A stretch of 64,000 nt of DNA from Phaeotremella fagi (GCA_001599715.1 BCHU01000001.1:248001-312000); one strand, 5' to 3'; positions 24,084 to 35,706 are shown, counted from the stretch's first letter. Notes: generated by a model from the sequence alone, not told the origin. Translations and numbers: made by a program.

Positions 24084-24421
24084 GATGATTCGATTGAGAT
24101 TGACGTTCCTTTAGATTTGTTCCAACTTGAAGATCTGTGGGAGGGGATGTTCGCTTTGAATTATTTAGATGGTTGGCCTCAACTTGTCGTTGGTGGATAA
24201 GTGGGGATGGTGACTTCATTGTAATTAGTTTATAAATTGGAATTCATGGACAATTTGAGTACTGTACAGTCATGGACAGTTTAATGTATCAGATAGATGA
24301 AATCTTAGTAAACAAGTAATTCATTTTTGAACACATACGATCCAATCTCATTTCATCATAACGTCGATACAACCAAGACCCCCAATCACCCCATCAACCC
24401 AGATCCAAAGCCAACCTTAAG

Positions 24422-24719
24422 TTACTTATCACCCGCACTCTTCTTAACCTCAAACATCCCAGGTCTACCAACCACAGGAACATGTTCACAAGAACATCGA
24501 TCGGAAACTTCAACACCAGCTAGTGCCTATCGAACAAAAATACAACATTCTTATCAGTATGCGTTAATCTTTAGGTTGACGGACTGACTTGTTCGATATG
24601 TGAACCTGGATATTTAGTTCAGTATAAGACTCAAACTCGAACTCGAACTCGACCTCGGACTCACCACATCCCCACCATGTTGGTTTACCGTCATTTGGAC
24701 ATTCGACTCTTTTGCACAT
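24422..24719 (-). CDS. Small conserved CxxC-type fungal protein, 58 residues
   Basis: Three exons, 24719-24665, 24605-24589 and 24526-24422, join in frame; each intron has GT(G/C)AGT and YAG ends. The product starts MCKRVECPNDGKPTWWGCG, continues 'SHIEQALAGVEVSDRCSCEH' and ends in Lys. The pattern of Cys pairs, Pro-Thr-Trp-Trp-Gly-Cys-Gly, then His-Ile-Glu-Gln and Ala-Gly-Val matches a very short protein present across many fungi, usually annotated as hypothetical. The cysteines and histidines suggest metal binding, which is inferred. Exon 2 is only 17 nt. No single open frame covers the gene, so automatic annotation could easily miss it. It is convergent with the cysteine peptidase. Confidence 0.82.
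24630..24663. repeat. Hexamer repeat inside an intron
   Basis: About four imperfect copies of a six-base unit (ACTCGA family: CTCAAA, CTCGAA, CTCGAA, CTCGAC, CTCGGA) fill most of the first intron of the 58-residue CxxC gene, next to the donor site. Confidence 0.6.
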
Positions 24720-25008
24720 TGTGATTATGGGTGGTTTGGGTTAATTTTAAGATGGGGGAGAGGTAGTGGAAGTGGATGCAAGCCTTTCGGTAGAAATGGG
24801 AGAGTAAGCCAAATGGGCGGATGCAATTCGGAATAAGGTTTTATCTTGGAATACGAATTCATTCTTCTCTTCTTTTCAGTTCTTTTATAAACAGTACTAA
24901 TTTATACTACATTTTTTGGTCGACTTGGAATGAAAACGTTTGATTTTGTGAAGAGATTTAGAAACAAAGATTGATCTTGGATCCCAGAACCCAAACCCAA
25001 AACCCACT

Positions 25009-28000
25009 TCAACGTCGTTCACCGTCACCCTCCCTTCGTCTTCTCTCAGAATAGTCCATAGATCCTGAAAAATGAGAACCAGATTCAGAAGGCTGATAAT
25101 AATCAGAATGACCATTCCCTCCAAAGACCTCTCTGAATTTATCTTTGTGGTGACGTTTTCGAGGTTGGGCGGAATGAGCTCTATCAAAATGGTCACCACT
25201 GGCGGCGACTTGGGTGGTATTTCGAGCTGATGAAAAGGAATTGTTTCCTTCATGAATCATTGGATCTTGATAGAGCGGATTATCGTTTCTTCCCGGTCTT
25301 AAATGACCGTGTTGAGATGTAAGATGAGATAGAGGTTGAGCTGGATTTGAATCGACAAAGTTCGAACCAGGGTGAACGTTAATGCCAGGACCTAAAGAAT
25401 TTCTACGACCAGATTGATTGTCTAATTCGATAACCTGACCAATACTCATGTTTGGCTTTCTAGATTCTTCATATCGTCCAGGTGGGGAGGTGGGCTTGAG
25501 GTCCGATTGACTGCTGAGTGTTGGTACCGAACGAGGATTTTGTTGGATGACCGGAGGTGGAGAAGCTGGAGTCGATTGTATGGGAGTGATAGCTTGTGAT
25601 AACAACGAATAAGTTGGTGTGACACTACCATGTTGAGTATCGTGACCTCCAGTAGATAAAGGTAAAAGTGGAAGTGAAATTTCAGGTCGATCGTTAGGAT
25701 CGCTCAATCCATTTTCCTTCTTGTATTTCTCCAATTCTTTGGTATCATAGACAATCTTTAAAACTCCATGTTCGTATTTAGTCCCAACGACCGTCGGTGA
25801 TTTCTTGAATTTAACTTGAGCTTGTTCTTCTGGTCCAGCTGGGGTGAATGGAGTCGCTAGAGTTGGATAGACGGGCTCGCTTGGGGTTGAAGGAGCAGGA
25901 ATGGGGACGGGAACTAAGGTCGAAGGTGGATTTGGAACAACGGTGATTGGTGGAGGCGGGGCCATAAGAGGCAGCGAATAATTCGGTTGGTAGCCTATAC
26001 CCAACGCGAATAGGACCTACACAAGTTTCAGCAAAGCTCATATAATACACAGCCTAACTGACCTGTGGATAAATACCAGGATGAGAAGCCATCGTAGATG
26101 GTGTCTGTTGTCGTGATTCCAAGTTGATCATCGGAAGTGGGGGTGGATGTTCAGCAGGAGGTGTTTGAGGTGGGATTTGACCTCCGGCGAAAGGTGGGAA
26201 TTGCATCCACATATGAGGTGGAGGCGGTAACATCGGTTGATATACCATGGGAGGTGGTATAGGGTATTGAGGTGGAAGCTGAGGTTGTTGTTGGTACCAA
26301 TAGCCAGGTGGATTTGGTAGAGTCGGTGGGGTTGGGAAATGATCTTGCATCTGAACGTTCGGTGTCCATTGCTTGTCCGGTGGTGGACTGTATTGAGACG
26401 CCATTGAGGGACTAACTGGTCGACCAGATGGATCGATAAACATTTCCTTCGTCTATGAAAATGGAGATCAGCGTCTGAATCACTCTAAATCGTTGATGAA
26501 ACTCACTTGTACGTCAAGAGGTAAAACTCTTCTAAGTTCAACCTTAACAGCAGACCCTTCACAAACCCTGTCATTCTAAAACGACAATCAATTTCTAAAC
26601 CTCTGGAAAAGAGAACTCAACATACCTCATGGAATATAGCACGAGCAACAGATTCTTGATCTTGATAAAGAACCCGTGCAGTCGCATAAGAACCTTGAAC
26701 AGCTACTGGATTATATTCGATAGCGCACTGGATCAAATCAGTCAACATCCTGTACACCAATTGGTATTAGACATACGATTTTCCCATATTTGCTAAACTT
26801 TCTCAAAAGACCTTCCTTGGTTTCCTTATCCTTGACAATCTTACCAATGAAGATAGCTCTTTCATCATAATATCTATGTTCTCCAGTTTCTGTAATCTCT
26901 TCTCTAACCGGTCTACCTTTATAAGTGAACAAAGTAGTCCGACGAAGATACGGATAACGACTTTCGAATTCACCATTCGAATTCGAATGGTGAGAATCGA
27001 TTTTCGGAGTTGGCGGTGGTGAAAGCGTAGCGACAACCGTCGTAGGTGACACGATCGATCGCTGTGGGAAATTCAAATTACCGTCTAATTGTTCTTGAAC
27101 ATCACTTTGAGCTTTTGGAATGTTGCTTGCAGGACGACGTTGAGGTAAAGCAGGGAAACCATCTAGATCTCGATTGAGTCTTGATACAGGAGAAAGAAGA
27201 TTTTTGTGATCATCATCCGGTTGACTCTGACGATCTTTAGGATGCCAGCCATCACCTTGATTCGCCCAACGAGCACTAAATCCGGGGATTTTGACAATTT
27301 CCTGCGATAAATCAGTTGAATGGTCAACAACCGACATGAGACTTACGCTCATCAAGTTTTTCGCACTCTGAGGTCCATCAACGGTAACCAACCATCCTTG
27401 GCAATATTCGGTCGGTGGGTAGATATCAGCAATATCCGCAAAGTAGTTGCAAAGTTTAGGAATGATCTGTATGATTTGATCAGTAATCATTTTGAATTTC
27501 CATAATCTGACCCACCTCAGTGTCCAAAACTCGTTTCCTTAGATCAATACAACCAATCTCAACAGACTTATAACCCGTCTCTCGGAAACAACCCATATCT
27601 CTAACCTTGACATCTTCATGGTTGAAAGGCCTAATTTTAGGCCAACGACGGATTTTCCCATATTTAGCACGGCAAGGGACTGCATCGATCGTGACTGAAG
27701 AGGGTAAATAGCAGATTTCATTTTGGTTGTGATCATCTCGAATATCGCGATTTTGATGAGTTTTTCTACTTGGTGAAGCTGATCTTGAACGGGTGTCGAA
27801 GCGAGATCCAGTGATTCGAATCCAGACTGTACGATACGTTTCTTCAGGAGCGCAAGTTTGGATTGTCAATTGAAGTACACTTTGAGCGACTCTAGCTTCA
27901 GAACGAAATTGACATTCATTTCTAGCTGGGTCTGAGAGACACTTCGCGACGCTTTCTTCTGACTGTGCTAAGGTCAGTACGTGATGTCAAAAGAGAATAG

Positions 28001-29649
28001 GAAAACACAACAATATGTTACAAGCTGAAACTTCGACTTACATCAAATACGACATAAGCTTTTTCAGCTTTATCACCGTTAACTTCGTACGGCAAGCTGT
28101 CATCTTAGTCAGTGAGAAGTCAGGTCAGTAGTAGGAGATGACTTACATAATTTTGATACTTCCGTACCGGGAGAAATGGTTTAACATAGTTGGTTTTACC
28201 AAGTCAATTCGAATTGAGCAGGGGAATCTAAAAAGAATGAGATCTAACAAGGATTGAGAAGGACTAAAAGCTTACATTACAAGTAGTCGTTGAGAAGCGA
28301 ATCTAGCGCTATAGATCGGATGGGGGTCGGCTCTCCACCAGTAGGCTCCCTTGTTATGGTTATTTTGGTATCGGGTTTGATGTTGGTGTTGACGTTGGTA
28401 TTCTTCTTTATCTTGATGGAGTGATTGTTTGAAATACCCTTTATTAGGACTACCTGTTTTGGAGGCACCGAATGAACCATGTGAGCTGGTAGGTGTAGAA
28501 GGATGGTTATCTCTCAAAGGCAGATCTTGAGATTGTACTGATAAATGAGGGACATCATGTCCACGATGACGATCGACAATGTGATGATTTGCTGTAACTG
28601 GAGAATCTTCATCATCGGAGATGAACACTGTCTCAGGAGGTGGTTGTTCGTTCTCACTACCTTCACGATCGGGAGTGAAATCCTCTTCTTCGATGGGAGG
28701 ACGGGTGGTATGGACCTGAGGAGGAGGTGTGGGTGAAGCTGGAGCTTCAGGTGATGGGAGTTGGATACCACCTTGCCAAGATCGTACACGATCAACTGGA
28801 TCGATGGTATCAATTTCAACTTTGGTTGATGGGATTGGTGGGATGGGTTGTATCGCCTTCTCGTTGGTGTTATCAGTTTGAGACTGTACAAGTGAAAATG
28901 TTAGTTAGCGTTGGTCATCTCAAAATCGTTCAGATTGGTTGCCACACTCACATTCTTCTCAACACACTTATCGTCAGCTACTGGAACTGGAACTGGATCA
29001 TTGTTATTTGTACTAGGTACACGGTATTGAGTTGTTTGAGCAACCTTCAGAGTATCAGTATCCGTCTATATTGTGACGCTATCAAACTCACAGGTTCAGC
29101 AGTTTCGTTGGAACTCAACATTAGTCTGGAAAGGTCAATCTCAATGGGAACCTGAACTGAGGTCAGAAACTAATTCAACAAAAGATCAGAGGAAAAACTT
29201 ACGTTGTGTTCTTGTTGAGGTTCAGGCTTGGTTTTGATAGGACCACCACCCCAACCACCGTAAATATCTTCTGTAGGATGTTGATCACTTGAAGCTTGTG
29301 GTTGAGGTTTACTTGACTGTATGATATCATATAAACGAGTTTCTCTATCATCACTATGATGACGATGATGGTTAGATCTACTATCGTTACTGGGTTGACG
29401 TTGATGATAACCGTTTCTTCTTGTATTGAATTGAGGGGGTTGGTTTTGATAAGGAGGTTGGATTTGATGAGAGAAAGTTGATCTTTGATCGTAGCGGTTG
29501 AGGTTACGTCGATCGATGTTAAGGTGATTGGGGTTGGGGTTTGGGGTGTCGTGATGAGGTTGTTGTTGATAGTGAGAATGAGGAAGGGGAGGGGGGAGGG
29601 GTGGTGGTGGACGGGAAGGTGATTGGTTGTGGTTTGAATAGTTAGACAT
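25009..29649 (-). CDS. RNA-binding protein with two RRM domains and disordered flanks
   Basis: Thirteen exons (29649-29203, 29151-29092, 29044-28952, 28883-28276, 28227-28147, 28096-28042, 27962-27516, 27466-27347, 27301-26777, 26727-26626, 26575-26507, 26452-26063, 26016-25009) join in frame to 1,334 residues. The N-terminus is rich in Pro, His, Gln and Asn. A degenerate RRM lies at about residues 395-465, ending in 'FSRYGSIKI' and 'KAYVVFD'. A clearer RRM at about 782-868 has the RNP2-like strand 'AIFIGKI', then 'LLRKFSKYGKI' and the RNP1-like strand 'SYATARVLY'. The C-terminus is a Pro-rich tail with basic and His runs. The domain order suggests a post-transcriptional regulator. I do not recognise the ortholog, and a mei2-like or other multi-RRM identity is not supported. 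It is transcribed divergently from NOP10. Confidence 0.85.
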
Positions 29650-30702
29650 TTGGGATGGAGAGTCAGTTGAATGTGAAGAGGGGTCGTGTTTATAATGTAA
29701 TATAAATGTAAGAAATGAATGAACTACTTAAATGGGAAGGAAGAGAAGGTGAATAGAATTGAAATGAAAAGATAATATAACTATCAAAGAGGTTGGGAAT
29801 GGGGATTGGGATTGGGATTTGATGATCAGAAATCGATTCGAATATAATAAAATTGGAGAAAAGGAAATGAAATGAAAGAAAGAAAGAAGATAGGTAGGAA
29901 TAGAAATTAAGCCGATTAATGGAAGGATCAAATCAGTCAGCCATCATCCATCCCCTTATGGATCCATCACGCACAGACTTAAAGTAGTGATTAATTAAAA
30001 AGTTAAACCCAAACTGATCAGCACCTCCTCGGTTCAGAAGTTGATTGCATCAAGGGGTAAACGAATGAACCCATCACTCAATTACTTTGTTTCATCTAGA
30101 CTTGCTTAGTATGGTATGGAATCAGTTGTAGAAAAGATTGATTCGGATGCAGTGGTATCTAGCTGTAAGTAGTAATTAATTAATCCCATCACCATCACCA
30201 ATAGTCAGTCACAAGGTTATACTCATTACTCCATTAAACATAAAGGTATACCTTTACTTCCGTGAGAAGGGTGATGGGAAGAGGGGTTTGGTGATGATTA
30301 GAAGGGGGGTAGGTAAGTTAGAGATCGAAATGAAATCGAGATACAAGTAGTGTAATTGATGATGACCGTTTCATCTGATTGATTGGATTAATTACCATCT
30401 GGATTAATTCGATGTACTGGTGTGAATATGTGTATGTGATCTATGATCTGATGCATGTACTCGTATGATCGTATGTCAAGGTAACGGGTGGTCAAAATTG
30501 GTTAGCAGAAATGGTATTTGGTTGGTGAAGACTGAAACTGATAAGCGAAGACAATGACGTGTCATTTGAAGCAATATTTTCAACGATAATTTCAACACTT
30601 CCCATTCAAAAATCAAACTCCTATACCTACACCTACATCAATCAATCAACACCTACTACAACACCAAATTCAACCACAGCCTAATCAGATAAATCCACCA
30701 AA
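29650..30702. other. Divergent promoter region
   Basis: About 1.05 kb between the RRM gene and NOP10. It contains AT-rich tracts, repeated TTAATTAAT and ATCACCATCACC motifs, and a GGGATT-type repeat near 29795-29820. No convincing open frame is present; 29728-29931 on the minus strand is low complexity. Confidence 0.5.
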
Positions 30703-31174
30703 ATGCATTTGATGTACACCACAGACGATAAAGGGAATCGGTACGTGATCTCAGATGATCTGGTTGTTGACTCGGTCAATCTGCTAACCAAATTTAATAG
30801 CGTTTACACACTTAAAGTAAGTACCAGTATCCACCGAAAGTTCTTGCCCAATTTCAATCCAAAACTTCTCAAGGATATACATCTCATCAGAATGAGAAGG
30901 AGAAACCCTTTCTATCGGCAAAATCACTGACATCATCACTAAAATCAATTGGAGAAAGCATAACTAACAACCGAAATAGAAAATAACAGCCGCTGGCAAA
31001 GTCGCAAAATCAGCTCATCCAGGTAAATACCTTTCACCTGTCACTGAAAAAAATCCAGAACTAACACAAAACATAGCCCGTTTCTCTCCCGATGATAAAT
31101 TTTCCAGACATAGAGTCACGATCAAAAAACGTTTCGGTATCCTTTTGACTCAATTACCTTCGAAACCGTTGTAA
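30703..31174 (+). CDS. NOP10: H/ACA snoRNP protein Nop10
   Basis: Four exons (30703-30740, 30801-30816, 30980-31022, 31077-31174) encode 64 residues, the usual Nop10 length. The start MHLMYT, then '[20 protein letters not shown]' and '[19 protein letters not shown]' form the conserved zinc-less eukaryotic Nop10 fold. Nop10 binds Cbf5/dyskerin in H/ACA snoRNPs, which pseudouridylate rRNA and snRNA. Exon 2 is only 16 nt, so no single open frame shows the gene. Confidence 0.96.
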
Positions 31175-31620
31175 ATTGGATGGGGTGAAGCCGGGGTCAT
31201 GGGTATGGGTATGTTGGGAGGGTGGATGAAAGGGTTTCAAGTTGGAGATGGGATTGTGATTGGATTTGGATTTGGCTTTGGATTCGATATTGGATTTGGA
31301 GTGACGATTCCATCAATCTCGCGAGGGGGACTCGAGGGGGGGAGAATTACTTGCCTCACTCAGAGACGATTTCTTTCGTTATACTTCTGTTGTATCATAT
31401 GCACATTCATATTATTGCTTCTATCTATACCTTTCATCCATTCCTGATACGTAGAACCACAAAAAACAGTGATTCGGTCGGTTCCGAAATCATGTCCACC
31501 TAATGACTCGTTGGAATACCATCACAACATTGAAGATAACAATAATAAATAGATACTGACTTCAGAATCCCCAACTGAAAAAGCATCACCAGGGAACTGA
31601 ATCACTGACCACCAATCCCA
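31175..31620. other. Intergenic region after NOP10
   Basis: 446 bp that include the NOP10 3' UTR and a GGATTT-rich low-complexity stretch at 31248-31301. The open frames at 31199-31503 read through this repeat and lack coding character. Confidence 0.5.
31248..31301 (+). repeat. Imperfect GGATTT hexamer repeat
   Basis: Units of TTGGAT/GGATTT recur roughly every six bases (about eight imperfect copies), 75 bp after the NOP10 stop codon. Similar GGATT or complementary AATCC runs lie near the ends of other genes in this window. Confidence 0.55.
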
Positions 31621-33141
31621 ATGGAATCATCGACCCCCGAATACATCCAAACCACCGTCACCATCCAAATCGATCCCGTCCCCAATCTCCCTTCAAACAC
31701 GATATGGAAATTAGGTCCATTAGATCAACTAGTGACTCCGATAATCCCAATCCAAGTGTTATGGATCTATGAGAACAGTACGCAGTATATCTCACTTCGG
31801 ACGTAGTGAAGGTTAGCTGATATCTACCCGGTAGAAAAGAATGAATTGAATTTCATACCAAATTCAAAAATCGAATCAGCATTTCGAAAAACCCTACAAT
31901 CCTATCCCCAACTAACTGGTACATTCCAACATTCACCTTCGAAATCCACCCACGAAATAACAAATCTTTACAGTAAAATCACCATCCATTACCTAACCTC
32001 CCAAGCCTCCTTAAAAAGCTATCATCTCTCATCTCCACCTTTACCTGGTGATATCCAAAAATTCCCTCGAGGCGGTAATGAATTCTTACCCCCCTTCGAA
32101 CCGACTCTCACCTACATCACTTCGAACCCTGTGGTTAGTTTACAGGTGACTAGATTTATTGATGGGGTGATCTTTGGTTTGAGGGTTTTACATACTGTTA
32201 CGGACGCTTTTGGATTTTTCAATTTCTTCAGGGATTTCACTAGGAATTATAGGTTGGATGATAACGATGACGACGGTGGGGAGGGGGTTGAGGAACCTAT
32301 AATAAGACCTTATATGGTTGAATCGGATTCGAACGCTTCGTTCGATGAGACTTATCAACCGAAAGATTTATTTTACGTTGACGACGACGATCAACCAGCA
32401 AAAACAGAAACGGTAGAAACAGTTCCAATCATCGAACCAGCACCAGCACCAGCATCAGAATCCAACTCAACCCCAAAGCCAAAACAAAAACCAATAGGTA
32501 AATTCATAAAATTCACCCAACAATCCCTATCATCCCTGAAAACCCGATGTCAAACCCAGTCTTCCAACCCCGAAGTAGAATGGATAACGACGTTCGACGC
32601 CCTCTCGGCGCACATTTTCAGATCCGTCCATCAAGCTCGTCTCCGGGCTTGTGAATCGTATCCCCACCTCCCGAAAATCACCAGCACAGATTTCTTAACT
32701 CCAGTGAATCTACGTTCGAAATTATCTTTACCATCCCCTGAGAGATATTTCCCAAATTCCTTAATCTGCGCTATCGGTCCTGTAGACTCAGTTAAACCTT
32801 TATCATCGATATCAAAAGAAATCCATCGACTCACTCATCAACCGCATTTCTCCCAACCGGATCTACGCGCTACATGTAATTGGATAAACAATGTTAAAGA
32901 CGTTAAGGGGATAACGACGTCGTTCAAAGGTGGACTGATGATCTCCCAATGGAACAAATTCGATTGTTACACAGGAGTAGATTTGGATAGGGTGAGACCG
33001 TCGATCGTTTCGCCACCTTTCACTGAGATCAGTTTGGTTGATGGATTGGGTTATTTGTTACCCTCGCCTTGTGGGGGTGTTGAATTGGCTTTAGCACTTT
33101 TTGAGGAGACTTGGGAATTTGTGGATTTTAATGTTGCTTGA
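31621..33141 (+). CDS. BAHD/transferase-family acyltransferase
   Basis: Two exons, 31621-31777 and 31835-33141, give 487 residues. An N-terminal 'LGPLDQLV' segment and 'FRKTLQSYPQLTGTF' match the fungal transferase family (Pfam PF02458 type). The catalytic HxxxD motif is HTVTD at residues 172-176, followed by 'FGFFNFFRDF'. A late 'FDCYTGVDL' stands where plant BAHD enzymes have DFGWG. A disordered acidic Pro/Glu-rich insert lies at about residues 195-280. Such enzymes move acyl groups from CoA to alcohols or amines in secondary metabolism or detoxification. No biosynthetic partners lie beside it, so the substrate is unknown. Confidence 0.85.
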
Positions 33142-33392
33142 TTGGGGTTTTTTCCTTGAGGGGAGGTGGTCGCTTTTTATGATTTGGACGATGGACTCGG
33201 ACGTTGAGTTTGAGGTGGATTGCGAGTCTACATTCTAGGGATTTCCGAAGTGTCATCCAGATATCCATATCAACATGTATTTGTATACCAACAAATTAAA
33301 ACACCCGATATTCAGTATCAAATGCTATGCATAATAATGTAAATAAACCCCAACCAAACGAATCGAAATATAAATAATAGATATATAACCCT

Positions 33393-35077
33393 CTAAATCA
33401 ACCCTTCCTGTTCAACAGGAACCGGAACCGTAACGCCCAATTCCATAACGTCCCAACCTTTCTCGACCTGTCTCTGATTCTCCTTCATAGCGTCTTCAGG
33501 GATGATCCTGCCCTTCTGCATGATCTGTTTCACAGGTATTCCCATGTCGTATTCGTATTTCCTACCTTCGTTCTCCCAGATCTTGAGTATTCTGTCGTGT
33601 TGTTCTGAAACCCATTCATCTAGTTTTAACCAGTCTATTGTGGTGTTCAGTTTGAATTTAATTTTGGTTCAGTGGACTAAGGGACTCACGCAACGCTACC
33701 GTTTCTATCGTTACATCCAATTGATTCCAATCACCCATCGTCCAACCTAAATCCAACCTCGTTATCGGATCAAGGATAGGATCAAGATGTCGTAACCATT
33801 GACCAGTTCTTGCATCTTCAATCTTAACCGTGTGTATCAGTGGCATGTTGGCGTTACCGATCCAAGAAACCTAGAAGAACACGTCAATCTTGATCTGTAT
33901 GTGAAAGACCTGTGGTTACATACCAAAGGCCATGACATTGCATAAGCTAATCCACGGAAATAAGCTCCAAAATGATAAGAGACACCTGCTGTCGTACCCC
34001 AATAAATATTTTTCGAACAGTCTCGATTGAGAAGTGATGTCAAGACGTTTGGCATGACGAGGAAAGTCTGCTGGTGGTTAGAAAGTGGATGGGGTATTTG
34101 GTTCGAAAAACTTACATCATCGTCCGATTTCCTAATCACTCGAAATCAGTAATCCAATCCATTCGAAAATGAAAACTTAGTACCCACATGACATATCTTG
34201 GTCTACCTTTAACTCTCCCCTCACCCGAATACTCTTTAGCGACCCATTTAAAATATTCATGCGTTTTCCCCAAATCTATATTATCCACAATCTACGTCAA
34301 AACTTGTCAGTACGAAGCTGACCCTCCTCTTTTCAATAGACAAGACCTACAGGAAGTATAACCATGTCATTACCGTTTTCTTTACTTTCAGCTTCTAACG
34401 TTTTCAATAACGCTGATCTATCTAACGCTTCCTGTGAAATTGGTTTTTCTGGATAGGGCGGTAATCCTAAAATGAATTTGACTGTTACCAGATGTTTAGG
34501 GAAATCGGGTATAACAACCTGTCGATATCTAGGGGGAAGGAAGGGTTAATTGATAATGTCAGTGAAGGAATAAAATTATCAAAGAGTTAACTCACAAATC
34601 CCTTCTTTCCTTTTTCGAAGCAGATGAGAAAATCCCTAAAAACATCAAAACTCCCTTTTCATTCTCGTCCCCTTCCAATGGTACATCACAACCAATCTGA
34701 TTAGGTTGTTTACCACTCAACAAAGCGTAATCCGGTTCCTCAAAACTTCTCTGTATCTCTTCATCAACCAAAGCAGCGTCTTTCCCTTGAGCGATACTTT
34801 TAGCTTCACCGATATCAGCCGGTGAATGATGGATCGGTGCAGTACTCAAAACCTCGTTATCGTTTTTATAATTACTTGATGTTCCAGCGTTCAACGCTAG
34901 GATCACCAACACAAAGATAGATAGTGAAAGGCAGTATAACGCTGATTTCAATCTGACTGCAGGTCTGGGGATGATGTGGAACGATTGTTGGAGATTCAGG
35001 AGTTTGATTATTGGGGTTGAAGAGGTGTTTCGTGTCCTTTTGGGATAGGCGTTGGAGGAGCCTGTTGTTGAGGTCAT
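33393..35077 (-). CDS. Type II membrane glycosyltransferase, GT31-like (beta-1,3-galactosyltransferase family)
   Basis: Seven exons (35077-34596, 34528-34351, 34291-34188, 34131-34116, 34067-33924, 33870-33690, 33634-33393) join in frame to 448 residues. A short basic cytosolic tail precedes one membrane anchor at about residues 42-63 ('LSLSIFVLVILALNAG'). The lumenal part has the family landmarks 'LMFLGIFSSASKKERRDL', 'KFILGLP', 'KTHEYFKWVAKEY', the metal-binding 'KSDDDTFLVM' (Asp258-260) and 'TTAGVSYHFGAYFRGLAYAMS'. The likely role is addition of hexose residues to glycans in the Golgi; donor and linkage cannot be read from sequence. The DDD motif is encoded by a 16-nt microexon. The last acceptor could lie 15 nt further along (exon start 33619) without changing frame. 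Confidence 0.85.
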
Positions 35078-35706
35078 GGGGAATAGGTTTTGTTGACGAT
35101 CATCGGTTGAAGAATGCGAACGAGGTCGAATTTTGGATTGCTTGGTGTTTGAATAGATGAAGATCTTGTTTGAGATGACTTTTTGGGGGCTCTAGGTTAT
35201 TGTTTCAATGTAGGTGACAATAACCAGGGGTGATGGAGGATGATCTGTGATTGATGGTCGATCTGTCGCCAAGTGATATGTATTTGTTAAAAGAATTTTT
35301 AAATCCTTATCCTGAGCTTTGCCGTCTTGCAATGGTTGCTGTGTCGAACTTTACGTCTACCAAAAGTATTCTCTGTTATAGTTGGGCGTGTGTATAGATA
35401 TCAGAAAGTGTTGATACTATCTATAAACTGTTGTTGATATAAGTGAAGAAAAAAGTAAGTAAATTCAGGATGACATTGAGGATCTATCAGTTAAGGTTCA
35501 AGCCAACGCGACGTACGTACAGTGTTAAACGTCATTTTGGCAGGTTCAGATTCCAGTGTATCTTAATTAAATCCAACGTTCTTTCTACATAACCAATCCA
35601 CTGTTATACAATCTCATAGCAGGAAGTTAATAAATAGAAGATACACTTCCAAGCACATTCGTACCACCAAAACCACACAGAAGAAGAGACATAACCCCAT
35701 CAAAAA
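35078..35706. other. Divergent promoter region
   Basis: 629 bp between the GT31-like gene and the tubulin cofactor A gene. It is AT-rich, with no gene-like frame and no clear repeat. Confidence 0.5.

Noticed and set aside
24327..24587. 86-codon plus-strand open frame
   Set aside because: It is antisense to the 58-residue CxxC gene and has no independent support.
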